64,000 nucleotides of DNA from contig JAILQX010000029.1 of the NCBI GenBank assembly GCA_024698705.1, positions 62,001 to 126,000 of the forward strand, in the 5' to 3' direction. The DNA comes from Lachnospiraceae bacterium (GTDB lineage Bacteria; Bacillota; Clostridia; Lachnospirales; Lachnospiraceae). Within the stretch, counting starts at the first letter, position 1. Each line of letters opens with the position of its first letter. A model generated the notes under the pieces. The model saw only the letters and a program-made list of their open reading frames with translations, made no database searches and was not told where the DNA came from. The position numbers and the translations under genes were made by a program. Shown here piece after piece: positions 1 to 9,060 of this stretch.

Positions 1-1893
1 CATATTCGGACCCGTGATTATTGCTATCAGATTTTTGCCGTTATCAAGCAATGTATCATTGGGGATGAACAGATCCCCCGGTATCATCCTTTCAACGACG
101 GGATGGCGTCCCTCGGTGATCTTTATGATACCTTTGGAGTTGAGTTTGGGACGTACGTAATTGTTACGTTCCGCAACAAGTGAAAGTGAGCACAACGCAT
201 CCAGCGTGGCTACCGCCTTCGCGGTTGCCTGTATCCTGTCAATATTAGCAGCTATATGATCCCTTATATCACAGAACAGTTCATATTCGAGGTTTACCAG
301 TCGTTCCTCACTGTTCAATATGATGTCCTCAAGTTCTTTAAGCTTTGCGGTCGAAAATCTCTCGGCATTTGTAAGCGTCTGCTTGCGTATGTAATCATCC
401 GGTGTTTTATCGAGATTGCTGTTCGTGATCTCTATAAAATATCCGAATACATGATTGTATTTGATATGAAGGTTATTTATACCCGTTCTCTCTTTTTCGC
501 TCGCCTCCAGATCGGCCAGCCATACCTTGCCTTCCTTTTTGGCAACCTTCAGTTTGTCGACATCCTCACTGTAACCGTCTTTAATGATATTGCCTTCCTT
601 AAGGTTCATTGAAGGCTCATCAAGGATAGCAACGTCGATCAGTCCGCATATATCCTCAAGCCCATCTATCTGCCCTCCGATCGTCTTTAAGAGTTCACAG
701 TCCAGTTCGGATGCGAGCATCTTTACATACGGTAATACTGCTAGTGAATTTTTGAGTGCTATCATGTCTATCGGCTTGATCGTCTTATAACTTACTTTTC
801 CGATAAGCCTCTCAAGATCGTATACTGCATTAAGATATTCCCTGATCTCATCTCTCTCAACGGGATTTTTACACAGCATCTCGACACTGTCCAGCCTCAT
901 GTTGATCTCCCCGATGTCAAGCAGGGGCGATTTAAGGTAATTGCCGAGCATACGTGATCCCATGGCTGTCTTTGTCTTGTCAAGCACCCATAAGAGGGAG
1001 CCTCTCCTTTGCTTATCCCTCATGGTCTCGGTGAGCTCAAGATTTCTTCTTGTCGAACTGTCTATCAGCATGTATCTGTCGTTAAGATACGGGATGATAT
1101 GCGTGAAATGAGAAAGATCAGACTTCTGCATTTCCGTAAGATATAAAAGCATTGCACCTGCAGCTGTCGTTCCGCAGAGAAAATCCTCGATACCGAGGCC
1201 CGAAATGCTGTTTACTTTAAAATGCGACGTAAGTGCCTTTTTGCATCTGTCATCGTCAAAATAATGCGGTAAAAGCGAAGTGATGATACATCCTATACGA
1301 TTTCTGATCTCTTCAAGATCTATGCCGCATACCATGAAAGCCTCATTGCATATGATCTCGCTGGGATTGAACTTATACAGTTCATCCATGAGGCTTTTGT
1401 TATCCGAAACCTCACTTAAAAGAAAGTCACCCGTAGTAACATCGGCAACGGATATACCGATCTTATCTCCCAGATGACATATGCTGATTATGTAGTTATT
1501 GCCGTTGTCTTCCAAAAGCGAAGTGCTCGTATTTGTACCCGGAGTAATAAACTGAGTGATCTCACGTTTCACGAGGCCTTTTGCGAGTTTCGGATCTTCT
1601 ACCTGATCGCAGATCGCCACCTTATAGCCTCTTTTTACAAGCTTATTGACATATCCGTCCACTGCATGAAAAGGAACGCCGCACATGGGCGCTCTTTCAT
1701 CCAAACCGCATTGTTTTCCCGTAAGAGTCAGTTCCAGTTCCTTTGAGCACAGTTCGGCATCTTCAAAGAATATCTCGAAAAAATCTCCCAGTCTGTATAA
1801 AAGTATGCAATCATTGCCGACTTCTGTTTTGGTTTTAAGATATTCACGCATCATGGGAGAAAGTTTTCCCTGATCGACTTCATTTAAATGCAT
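1..1893 (-). CDS. mutS: DNA mismatch repair protein MutS (C-terminus cut off by window edge)
   Basis: MutS recognises mismatches and small loops and recruits MutL. The 631 residues present start at ATG 1893 (MHLNEVDQGK). The mismatch-binding loop is visible as LGDFFEIF, giving the Phe38-x-Glu40 pair that wedges into the mismatch. Domain I is followed by the connector, the lever/core region (NLELTETMRDKQRRGSLLWVLDKT) and the clamp. The reading frame is open to base 1, where it ends with ITGPNM, the first half of the Walker A GPNMGGKST. About 240 residues, including the ATPase core, therefore lie outside the window. It is the last gene visible in the phoH-to-mutS operon, 13 bases after miaB, an arrangement common in Clostridia, where mutL usually follows. 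Identification is secure. Confidence 0.97.
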   Translation of the reverse strand, partial: MHLNEVDQGKLSPMMREYLKTKTEVGNDCILLYRLGDFFEIFFEDAELCSKELELTLTGKQCGLDERAPMCGVPFHAVDGYVNKLVKRGYKVAICDQVEDPKLAKGLVKREITQFITPGTNTSTSLLEDNGNNYIISICHLGDKIGISVADVTTGDFLLSEVSDNKSLMDELYKFNPSEIICNEAFMVCGIDLEEIRNRIGCIITSLLPHYFDDDRCKKALTSHFKVNSISGLGIEDFLCGTTAAGAMLLYLTEMQKSDLSHFTHIIPYLNDRYMLIDSSTRRNLELTETMRDKQRRGSLLWVLDKTKTAMGSRMLGNYLKSPLLDIGEINMRLDSVEMLCKNPVERDEIREYLNAVYDLERLIGKVSYKTIKPIDMIALKNSLAVLPYVKMLASELDCELLKTIGGQIDGLEDICGLIDVAILDEPSMNLKEGNIIKDGYSEDVDKLKVAKKEGKVWLADLEASEKERTGINNLHIKYNHVFGYFIEITNSNLDKTPDDYIRKQTLTNAERFSTAKLKELEDIILNSEERLVNLEYELFCDIRDHIAANIDRIQATAKAVATLDALCSLSLVAERNNYVRPKLNSKGIIKITEGRHPVVERMIPGDLFIPNDTLLDNGKNLIAIITGPNM

Positions 1894-1906
1894 TTGACAC
1901 CTCAGT

Positions 1907-3310
1907 TCATTGTACTGCTTCGGCAAAATAATAAAATCCCTTCGCTTCGGTAAGCTTTACTTTTACTATCCTGCCGATCATTGACTCATCTCCCGGGAAA
2001 TGAACCATCACATTGTTTGATAAACGGCCCGTTACGAAGCCCTTCTCTTTTTCATTGACTTCTTCGACCAGTACTTCATCGACCATACCGGTCAATTTCC
2101 CGACACGTTTCCCCGCTGTTTCCTGGACACATGTGAGCACTCTGTCAAACTGTTCCTTGACAAACTCAGAATCGCATTGTTCCATTTTTGCCGCGGGAGT
2201 CCCTGTCCTCTTGGAATATATAAATGTAAATGCATTATCAAAAGCACATTGTTTTATAACATCAATAGTATCATCGACATCTTCTTTTGTTTCGCCGGGA
2301 AAGCCGACTATGATGTCCGTCGTGATTGCTATATCCGGGATTGCTTTTCTGATCTTCAAAGCCAGATCTGTAAAACTTTTCTTTGTATATCTGCGGTTCA
2401 TGGCCTTTAATATACGGTCGGAACCGGACTGGAGAGGAAGATGCAGATGTCTGCATATCTTCTTTGACTTTGCCATAACCTCTATCAGTTCATCACTAAG
2501 ATCCTTGGGATGACTTGTCATGAATCTTATTCTTTCAAGTCCTTCTATCTCTTCGATACGTTCAAGAAGTTTTGCAAAGCTTATAGGTTCTTCAAAATTC
2601 TTTCCGTATGAATTGACATTCTGCCCAAGCAGCATGACTTCCACGACACCGTCCTCTACAAGTTTTTCTATTTCCCTTACTATCTCGCGAGGTTCCCTGC
2701 TCTTTTCACGTCCTCTTACATAAGGCACTATACAGAAAGTGCAAAAATTATTGCAGCCGAACATGATATTGACGCCGCATTTAAAAGGATATTTTCTGAG
2801 TGCAGGAAGGTCCTCGACTATCTCATTGCTTCCTTCCCATATATCTATCACCATATCTTTCTCTGTATGCATGCGATATAAAAGCTCTGCAAATTTATAG
2901 ATATTATGCGTTCCGAATATAAGATCGACAAAGGAATAGCTCTTTCTGATCTTTTCAATAACACTCATTTCCTGCATCATGCAGCCGCACAATGCGATCT
3001 TAAGCTCCGGATAACCCTTCTTTCTGTGATGCAAAAGTCCCAGTCTGCCGTATACCTTCTGATTCGCATTATCACGGATAGTACACGTGTTGAAAATGAC
3101 AAAATCCGCCTTATCCTCTTCTTCCGTCAGTTCATAACCGCATTTTTCAAGGATACCCGCGAGTTTTTCACTGTCCTTTGCATTCATCTGACATCCGAAC
3201 GTGGTCACGCAGGCCAGAAGTCTCCTTCCCGTCTGTTCGCTTTTTTGATCAACAAGTTCTTTTGTCTTCTGCATGTATTCGTATTGTAATCTTGTTTCAG
3301 CTTCGTTCAT
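1907..3310 (-). CDS. miaB: tRNA-2-methylthio-N6-dimethylallyladenosine synthase MiaB
   Basis: Radical-SAM methylthiotransferase that converts i6A37 to ms2i6A37 in tRNAs reading UNN codons. At 467 residues it is the usual length. The N-terminal UPF0004 domain has the three cluster cysteines C40, C76 and C110. The radical-SAM motif C186-x3-C190-x2-C193 lies in FGCNNFCTFCIVPYVRGREKSR-type context. A C-terminal TRAM domain ends the protein (VEEVNEKEKGFVTGRLSNN onwards). It sits between proA (3-base gap) and mutS, so it is translated from the same message. The family also includes MtaB and RimO, but the TFGCQMN start and the NTCTIRDNA motif fit MiaB best. Confidence 0.97.
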   Translation of the reverse strand: MNEAETRLQYEYMQKTKELVDQKSEQTGRRLLACVTTFGCQMNAKDSEKLAGILEKCGYELTEEEDKADFVIFNTCTIRDNANQKVYGRLGLLHHRKKGYPELKIALCGCMMQEMSVIEKIRKSYSFVDLIFGTHNIYKFAELLYRMHTEKDMVIDIWEGSNEIVEDLPALRKYPFKCGVNIMFGCNNFCTFCIVPYVRGREKSREPREIVREIEKLVEDGVVEVMLLGQNVNSYGKNFEEPISFAKLLERIEEIEGLERIRFMTSHPKDLSDELIEVMAKSKKICRHLHLPLQSGSDRILKAMNRRYTKKSFTDLALKIRKAIPDIAITTDIIVGFPGETKEDVDDTIDVIKQCAFDNAFTFIYSKRTGTPAAKMEQCDSEFVKEQFDRVLTCVQETAGKRVGKLTGMVDEVLVEEVNEKEKGFVTGRLSNNVMVHFPGDESMIGRIVKVKLTEAKGFYYFAEAVQ

Positions 3311-3313
3311 ATA

Positions 3314-4564
3314 TTAAGGTCTTACCTGTCCGTTTCCCGAAATGATATATTTGTATGTGGTAAGTTCATTAAGTCCCATCGGACCTCTTGCGTGCAGTTT
3401 CTGAGTGCTTATGCCTATCTCAGCACCGAGTCCGAATTCAAAGCCGTCCGAAAATCTCGTGGATACATTGGCATAAACGCAGGCCGAATCTATCTCTTTA
3501 AGGAACTTATCAATATTTTCCTTATTGTTGCTTATGATGCATTCGGAATGTCCGGTGCTGTGTTCATTGATATGAGCTATGGCTTCATCAATGTTATCAA
3601 CAGTCTTTACGGAAAGTATATAATCAAGGTATTCCTTATAGAAATCTTCCTCTGTTGCGGGAACGCCCCCTACAAGAAAGCCTATCGAACTCTCATCGGC
3701 TCTGATCTCAACATGTTTCTCGGCAAGCTTCTTTTCTATTGCGGGAAGCAGTTTTTTTCTCGCATTTTTATGCACAACAAGACTTTCGGCAGCATTGCAT
3801 ACTCCGATCCTTTGTGTCTTCGCATTGTAAATGATATCGAGCGCATAATCTTCATTGAAATCTTCGTCAATGTAGATATGACAATTCCCGGAACCCGTTT
3901 CTATAACGGGGATCAGGCTGTTTTCAACCACACTTTTGATAAGTCCCGCACTTCCTCTCGGGATCAGTACATCAACAAAACTCTTCTGCTTCATGAATTC
4001 TGTCGTAACGGCCCTGTCGGTATCTTTTATCAGGATGATCTCATTTTCATCCACTCCGCAGTCCCTGAGAGTCTTTTTTATACATTCGCTTATGGCTATA
4101 TTGGATTCCATCGCATCGCTGGCACCCTTTAGTATGACAACATTGCCCGCCTTGAATGTAAGAGCCCACGCATCGGCTGTAACATTGGGTCTGTTTTCGT
4201 ATATTATCCCCACCACTCCGAACGGTGTTGTGACCTTGGTGATCTTCATGCCGTTTGCATGCGTATATTCATCCAGTATCCTTCCGACCGGATCTGGCAG
4301 TTCGCTCACCTGTCTGACTCCTTCGGCCATAGCCTTAACACGTGCTTCGGTAAGCTTGAGCCTGTCCATGCGGCCTTCGTTCATATTGGCTTCGACCGCT
4401 TTTTTGATATCCTTATCATTGGCCTTTAATATCTCATCCATATCGGCTTCAAGATTCAACGCAACTTTCCTGAGTACCTCGTTTTTTCTGTCAGTATCAA
4501 GCCTGTTCATGAAAGCTTTTGCTTCTTTTGCGTCTTTTGATATCTGCTTAAAATCCGTCATCAT
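3314..4564 (-). CDS. proA: gamma-glutamyl phosphate reductase ProA
   Basis: Second step of proline synthesis: NADPH-dependent reduction of gamma-glutamyl phosphate to glutamate semialdehyde. The 416-residue length is typical. The aldehyde-dehydrogenase fold shows the NAD(P)-binding YENRPNVTADA segment near residue 122 and the catalytic cysteine C256 in QRIGVCNAAE. The C-terminal RFSDGFEFGLGAEIGIST motif is characteristic. Two tandem ATG codons (4564 and 4561) are possible starts. The second overlaps the stop codon of the cyclo-ligase gene as ATGA, which suggests translational coupling. proB lies three genes upstream in the same operon, separated by the cyclo-ligase and DUF896 genes. Confidence 0.97.
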   Translation of the reverse strand: MMTDFKQISKDAKEAKAFMNRLDTDRKNEVLRKVALNLEADMDEILKANDKDIKKAVEANMNEGRMDRLKLTEARVKAMAEGVRQVSELPDPVGRILDEYTHANGMKITKVTTPFGVVGIIYENRPNVTADAWALTFKAGNVVILKGASDAMESNIAISECIKKTLRDCGVDENEIILIKDTDRAVTTEFMKQKSFVDVLIPRGSAGLIKSVVENSLIPVIETGSGNCHIYIDEDFNEDYALDIIYNAKTQRIGVCNAAESLVVHKNARKKLLPAIEKKLAEKHVEIRADESSIGFLVGGVPATEEDFYKEYLDYILSVKTVDNIDEAIAHINEHSTGHSECIISNNKENIDKFLKEIDSACVYANVSTRFSDGFEFGLGAEIGISTQKLHARGPMGLNELTTYKYIISGNGQVRP

Positions 4565-5145
4565 TCTCCTCCAAATTCCTTTATGCCTTTTTCGGTCACT
4601 ACCATATCAAGTCTTATATCGTGCTCGTCGCAATCTATCACTTCTGTATGCTGGCAGGCAAATGCCAGTCCTATCTTTTTGTCGACTTTGGTCCGAGATA
4701 AATATTTATCGTAAAAACCTCCGCCGTATCCGATACGGTTTCCGTTATCATCAAAACAGACCAACGGTAAAAGGCAGATCGTGCCGTTTTTTTCTTCGTA
4801 TCTTAGATGTTCGATATCAAGAGGCTCTCTTATACCGAAACTGCCGGGTTCAAGTTCTGATAAGGAAAACACCCTGTAGAATTCCATTTCACGTCCTTTT
4901 ACCTTCGGCATATATACTTCCTTGCCGGATAAAAGTGCTTTTAACACTATCCTGTCAGTCTCAACCTCATTGTTGTGATTGGCATATACAAGTATACATG
5001 AACTGTCTCCATATGCCTCATCACTGTCAAGATATTCCGATATACGATCACTCATCTCACGTCTTTTTTCATCGGAAATATCGGCTCTTTTGGCAAGTGA
5101 GATCTTTCTCAGGCTCTTCTTATCTGTTTCCGAATTTCTTTCCAA
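4561..5145 (-). CDS. 5-formyltetrahydrofolate cyclo-ligase
   Basis: Converts 5-formyl-THF to 5,10-methenyl-THF with ATP, recovering the storage form of folate. The 194-residue protein has the basic N-terminus of the family (KKSLRKISLAKRADIS) and the diagnostic GYGGGFYDKYL nucleotide-binding motif near residue 145, preceded by LPLVCFDDNGNRIGYG. The start at 5145 overlaps the end of the DUF896 gene by 26 bases and its stop overlaps proA, so all three are probably co-translated. Placement between proB and proA has no obvious metabolic link. Folate genes elsewhere in the window include fhs at 17264-18931. Confidence 0.95.
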   Translation of the reverse strand: MERNSETDKKSLRKISLAKRADISDEKRREMSDRISEYLDSDEAYGDSSCILVYANHNNEVETDRIVLKALLSGKEVYMPKVKGREMEFYRVFSLSELEPGSFGIREPLDIEHLRYEEKNGTICLLPLVCFDDNGNRIGYGGGFYDKYLSRTKVDKKIGLAFACQHTEVIDCDEHDIRLDMVVTEKGIKEFGGE

Positions 5146-5335
5146 GATTTTCGATCTTTCCTTCTTTGTTTATGATATCTATGTTATCCAGCTGGCCCCT
5201 TAAGTTTTTCCTTACCGAAAGTATGTATTCTTTTCGCAGGGCAGCCTGTTCCTCTTTTTCTTCATCGGTAAGTCCCGTATCAACGGATTTATGATACAGT
5301 TCATTGATACGTTTTATCTTTTCATCCATATTCAT
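5120..5335 (-). CDS. DUF896 family protein (YnzC-like)
   Basis: A 71-residue basic and acidic helical protein. The order KIKRINELYHKSVDTGLTDEEKEEQ, then LRKEYILSVRKNLRGQLDNIDI, is the DUF896 signature (Bacillus YnzC/YvlA). Family members are small cytosolic helical-hairpin proteins of unknown function; one B. subtilis member is associated with the SOS response. The N-terminal half is a two-helix bundle and the C-terminal tail is probably disordered. Two in-frame ATGs (5335, 5329) are possible starts. A GGAG at about 5346-5349 sits 11 bases before the first. A two-codon ORF (ATG-CCA-TGA, from 5340) is closer to that GGAG and overlaps the start. Confidence 0.9.
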   Translation of the reverse strand: MNMDEKIKRINELYHKSVDTGLTDEEKEEQAALRKEYILSVRKNLRGQLDNIDIINKEGKIENLGKKFGNR

Positions 5336-5351
5336 GGCATAATACTCCGGA

Positions 5352-6227
5352 TCACTTGTTATTTATAAAATCAATCGCATTGAAATCGGGATCTTCATGA
5401 GCAAGTATCATGGTCCCTACGTTTCTTCCGTCCATTATTCTGTGAATGATACGAATATCCTCACTGTTGGCTATAATTATGTCAGCGCCTGAACTTGAAG
5501 CGATCTTGGCTGCGCTCATTTTCGTATTCATTCCGCCGGTTCCGACACTTGAACCTGTACTTGCCTTTCCCATGTTCATATAATGGTCGTCAAGATTTTC
5601 GATGCATTCTATGAATCTTGCATCGGGGTTGATTCTCGGATCGTCGGTATACAGTCCGTCAACATCCGAAAGCATGATAAGAAGATCCGCTCCGATCAGG
5701 TTTGCAACGATCGCGCTGAGCCTGTCATTATCGCCTATGAGCACATCATCGTCATCCAGAAGTATCTCATATGTTGATACGGTATCATTTTCATTTACGA
5801 TCGGAATGACGCCGAGATTCAGAAGCTCATTGAATGTATTGAAAGCATTTGTCCTGTTGATCTCATCCGTCAATATGTTTTTTGTCATAAGTATCTGAGC
5901 TGCGATCTGGTTGTATTCGGCAAAAAGCTTCTGATATATCATCATGAGTCTGGCTTGGCCTATGGCTGCACAGGCTTGTTTGAAGCCCATATTTTTGCTA
6001 TCGGATTTTACGGCATGTTTTCCTATGGCTTTCTTTCCGGCTGCGATCGCACCTGAACTTACAAGAACAACATCTTTGCCCTGATTTCTCATGTTGCATA
6101 TCTCTCTTACGAGAACATCAAGCTTTGTATAATCCAGATCTCCCGTTTCCGCATGCTGCAAGGATGATGATCCTATCTTAATGACAACTCTTTTTTTGTC
6201 TTTGATCACATCACGATAATTCCCCAT
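5352..6227 (-). CDS. proB: glutamate 5-kinase ProB (short form without PUA domain)
   Basis: First committed step of proline synthesis: ATP-dependent phosphorylation of glutamate. The amino-acid kinase fold begins at VVIKIGSSSLQ, followed by VSSGAIAAGKKAIG, VNENDTVSTYE and DNDRLSAIVANLIGADLLIMLSDVDGLYTDDPR, and ends with GTGGMNTKMSAAKIASSSGAD. At 291 residues it lacks the C-terminal PUA domain of the ~370-residue E. coli enzyme. Short ProB proteins are known in Gram-positive bacteria, so this is not evidence of truncation. It sits 16 bases upstream of DUF896 and 10 bases after the FAD-oxidoreductase gene. Confidence 0.96.
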   Translation of the reverse strand: MGNYRDVIKDKKRVVIKIGSSSLQHAETGDLDYTKLDVLVREICNMRNQGKDVVLVSSGAIAAGKKAIGKHAVKSDSKNMGFKQACAAIGQARLMMIYQKLFAEYNQIAAQILMTKNILTDEINRTNAFNTFNELLNLGVIPIVNENDTVSTYEILLDDDDVLIGDNDRLSAIVANLIGADLLIMLSDVDGLYTDDPRINPDARFIECIENLDDHYMNMGKASTGSSVGTGGMNTKMSAAKIASSSGADIIIANSEDIRIIHRIMDGRNVGTMILAHEDPDFNAIDFINNK

Positions 6228-6237
6228 TATAACAAAC

Positions 6238-7830
6238 TCACTCCTGTTCTTTACATATGGCTTCGGCTACCGTTTCAGCTATAAATATTCCGTCCATCGC
6301 CGCACTTGCGATACCTCCGGCGTATCCCGCGCCTTCGCCGCACGGGTACAGCCCTTTTATCTCAGATTCGCCTTTTTCGTCTCTCTCTATCCTTACTGGT
6401 GAAGAAGTCCTGCTCTCCACACCGGCCAATATAGCATTGCCGTCATTGAATCCCTTTATGATCTTCCCGAAATGTTCCATTCCTTCAACCAGTGATTCAT
6501 TACATACTTTAGGCATTATACCACTTAAATCGGCAAACTTAAACAAACCTTTGCATGCTGGTTCAAATTCTTTTATATCATATGTTCCCGTTTCACCTGT
6601 CACTCTGAATCTGAAATCGCCGTACTTTTGAAGCGGTATCATACCGTCCGCAAGATCGTAAGCGGCACGTTCCAGTTTTCTTTGAAACTCAACGCCGGCA
6701 AGAACATCATCATTTCCGAAATCATCCGGTGTTACCTGTACAAGAATGGCACTGTTGGCTACCCCCGAATCTCTGCCGCTGTAGCTCATACCGTTCACAC
6801 AGGTCATATGTTTCTCACTTGACGCGTTTATCACATATCCGCCCGGACACATGCAAAATGAATATACACCCCTGTCACCGGCTTTACAGGTGAGTTTATA
6901 ATCGGCGACCGGTAGTCTACCGACATTCTCTTCACCGTATCTGTCCGCATCTATCATATGCTGAGGATGCATGATCCTTAGTCCTATAGCAAAGGCTTTT
7001 GGACTCATCTTCACGCCCGAGGATCTGAGCATTCCAAACGTATCTCTCGCACTGTGTCCTATGCACAAAACTACTTTGTCGGTATCAAAGGCCTTATCTC
7101 CTGCTTTTACACCTGTGATACAGCCGTTTTGGATCAATAGGGCGTCTGCTTTTGACTCATAATGTATCTCTCCGCCGTTTTCAATTACGGCTTCTCTGAT
7201 GCCTCTAACGATTTGTTCAAGCACATCTGTACCAACATGCGGCTTATTATCATAAATGATCTCTTCTTTGGCCCCGAATCTTACAAATGTCTTCAACACC
7301 TCATGGTTTCGACCGTATCGGTCTTTTATTGCGGTATTAAGCTTACCATCCGAAAATGTACCGGCTCCGCCTTCGCCGAATTGGACATTCGAAGGTAAAA
7401 GGATGTTGTTTTTAAAGAAATTCTCCACATCCTTTTTTCTTTCTTCAACTCTTTTACCTCTTTCAAGGACAATAGGTCTGAACCCGGCTTTTGCAAGCAT
7501 ATAGGCACAGAACATTCCCGCGGGTCCGAAACCCACTATGACGGGTCTTTTAAAGTTCCCGCCCTTATTCTTATACGGGAACACATATTCCGTGTTTTTC
7601 TCTTCCGTAACATTATTGTCCTTATATTTAAGGCCGCCTTTGGAAATATTTATATCCACGGAATATACATATTTTATGTCATTTTTATCTCTTGCATCCA
7701 GAGAACGTCTGATAATGGTCAGTGAATCGGCTTTAACTTTTGTTTTATATTTTTTTGATATTGCTGATGCAAGTGCTTCAGGTACATTTTCACAAAAAGC
7801 CGATATCTTTATCTGATTTATACGATACAT
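6238..7830 (-). CDS. FAD-dependent dehydrogenase of the COG2509 type
   Basis: A 530-residue putative flavoprotein with an unknown substrate. A ~95-residue N-terminal domain is followed by an FAD-binding motif PVIVGFGPAGMFCAYMLAKAGFRPIVLERGKRVEER, an internal VQFGEGGAGTFSDGKLNT segment, HVGTDVLEQIVRGIREAV, and a C-terminal LYPCGEGAGYAGGIASAAMDGI that closes the FAD site. These match uncharacterised FAD-dependent dehydrogenases widespread in Firmicutes. The open frame reaches TTG 7866, but ATG 7830 (MYRINQIKI) is preferred: it does not overlap the upstream gene and begins the conserved domain. It follows the BaiN-like gene by 1 base. Confidence 0.9.
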   Translation of the reverse strand: MYRINQIKISAFCENVPEALASAISKKYKTKVKADSLTIIRRSLDARDKNDIKYVYSVDINISKGGLKYKDNNVTEEKNTEYVFPYKNKGGNFKRPVIVGFGPAGMFCAYMLAKAGFRPIVLERGKRVEERKKDVENFFKNNILLPSNVQFGEGGAGTFSDGKLNTAIKDRYGRNHEVLKTFVRFGAKEEIIYDNKPHVGTDVLEQIVRGIREAVIENGGEIHYESKADALLIQNGCITGVKAGDKAFDTDKVVLCIGHSARDTFGMLRSSGVKMSPKAFAIGLRIMHPQHMIDADRYGEENVGRLPVADYKLTCKAGDRGVYSFCMCPGGYVINASSEKHMTCVNGMSYSGRDSGVANSAILVQVTPDDFGNDDVLAGVEFQRKLERAAYDLADGMIPLQKYGDFRFRVTGETGTYDIKEFEPACKGLFKFADLSGIMPKVCNESLVEGMEHFGKIIKGFNDGNAILAGVESRTSSPVRIERDEKGESEIKGLYPCGEGAGYAGGIASAAMDGIFIAETVAEAICKEQE

Positions 7831-7831
7831 C

Positions 7832-9055
7832 TTATTTACCGTCCGCAGCCGCAAAACTTCCTGCAATGCATCCGCTCGTCCATGCCCATTGCAGGTTATA
7901 ACCGCCGCATTTTCCGTCTACATTTAACATCTCTCCACACAAATAAATCCCTTTTTGATACAGGGATTCAAGTTTTTCATTTACCTCCGTAAGAGGCACG
8001 CCTCCGGTACATACCTGTGCGTTTTCAAATCCTTTTGTCGAGCTTACTGATGCAGTAAAAGTTTTCATCATGATACATGCCTTATACAGGTCCCCTGCAT
8101 TGGCCTTGTCTACGATATCCGTCGGCTTAAGGGAGCACAATCTCATGATGAGCGCACTCAGTTTTTTATGTATCATACCAAGGAAAAATGACTCAACGTT
8201 CTCGCCGAGATAACTCTTTATGCGTCCCGATATAAAGCTTTCAAATGAGTCTTCATCAAATTCGGGGAGCAGATCGATCACAAGATTCAATTCCTCATGT
8301 CTTTCAAGTCTTCTGGATATCTCCGAACTCAGTTGAAATACGACTATCCCCGACAAACCGTAATCCGTTATCTGCAGTTCTCCGCGTTCTCTACCAACAG
8401 CGCCGTTTTCGTTATACAAAGTTACCGTCGCATCACATCTTACTCCGGATATAGACTTATAATATTCTTCAGCACATACGACCTGAACAAGTGCGGGAAG
8501 AACAGGAATTATCGAATGCCCCATTTTTTTTGCCAGATCATATGAATTAACATTCTTTCTCTTTTTATCATCAAAACCTGCATAGCTTCCGCATGCAAGT
8601 ATCACTTTATCAAAATGATGCTTCGATCCGTCAGTTATCACATCAAATCCGTTTCCGGCGATAATGTCTTTAACATCCATCCCGGTCTTTATATTCACAC
8701 CAAGAACATCAAGCATATGTCTGAGCACATCAAGGACAACGCTCGCCTGTTCACTCAAAGGATAGATATAACCTTTTTTATTCTTTAACATCAGGCCTAA
8801 CTGTCCGAAAATGTCAAGCGTATCCTTTTCACTGAAAGCATTCAGGCAATATCTTAACTTATCTCTGTCATCACTGTTATACATGGACAGGTCCATATTG
8901 AGATTCGTAAGATTGCATTTGCCGTTACCCGTAGAGAGTATCTTCTTTCCCACTCTGTCATTTTTTTCAAATATCGTAACATTGGCTCCGAGCTTTGCAG
9001 CACTTATCGCTGCCATCATTCCGGATGCGCCTCCGCCCACAACAAGGATATCCAT
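7832..9055 (-). CDS. BaiN/HI0933-family NAD(P)/FAD-dependent flavoprotein
   Basis: A 407-residue flavoprotein of the HI0933 family. Seen: N-terminal Rossmann dinucleotide fold ILVVGGGASGMMAAISAAKLGANVTIFEKNDRVGKKILSTGNGKCNLTN, and a C-terminal GGVPLTEVN...GIYLCGEMLNVDGKCGGYNLQWAWTSGCIAGSFA that completes the FAD pocket. The NGKCNLTN and GGYNLQWAW motifs define the family. BaiN in Clostridium scindens has been linked to bile-acid dehydroxylation, but most members have no known substrate and nothing here points to bile acids. It lies 1 base before the next flavoprotein gene, so two unrelated FAD enzymes are co-transcribed. Confidence 0.92.
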   Translation of the reverse strand: MDILVVGGGASGMMAAISAAKLGANVTIFEKNDRVGKKILSTGNGKCNLTNLNMDLSMYNSDDRDKLRYCLNAFSEKDTLDIFGQLGLMLKNKKGYIYPLSEQASVVLDVLRHMLDVLGVNIKTGMDVKDIIAGNGFDVITDGSKHHFDKVILACGSYAGFDDKKRKNVNSYDLAKKMGHSIIPVLPALVQVVCAEEYYKSISGVRCDATVTLYNENGAVGRERGELQITDYGLSGIVVFQLSSEISRRLERHEELNLVIDLLPEFDEDSFESFISGRIKSYLGENVESFFLGMIHKKLSALIMRLCSLKPTDIVDKANAGDLYKACIMMKTFTASVSSTKGFENAQVCTGGVPLTEVNEKLESLYQKGIYLCGEMLNVDGKCGGYNLQWAWTSGCIAGSFAAADGK

Positions 9056-9060
9056 AACAG

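Noticed and set aside
3936..5294. 452-residue open frame on the plus strand
   Set aside because: Lies antisense to proA and the cyclo-ligase, both clearly coding. Sequence is Ser/Phe/Leu-rich, typical of a reverse-frame shadow, and has no ribosome site.
5352..6227. ProB truncated by mutation
   Set aside because: Absence of the PUA domain is a known natural form in Gram-positive bacteria and the frame ends cleanly before DUF896.
7832..9055. Bile-acid gene BaiN as a functional call
   Set aside because: HI0933 family membership is clear but no other bai genes are present; function left open.
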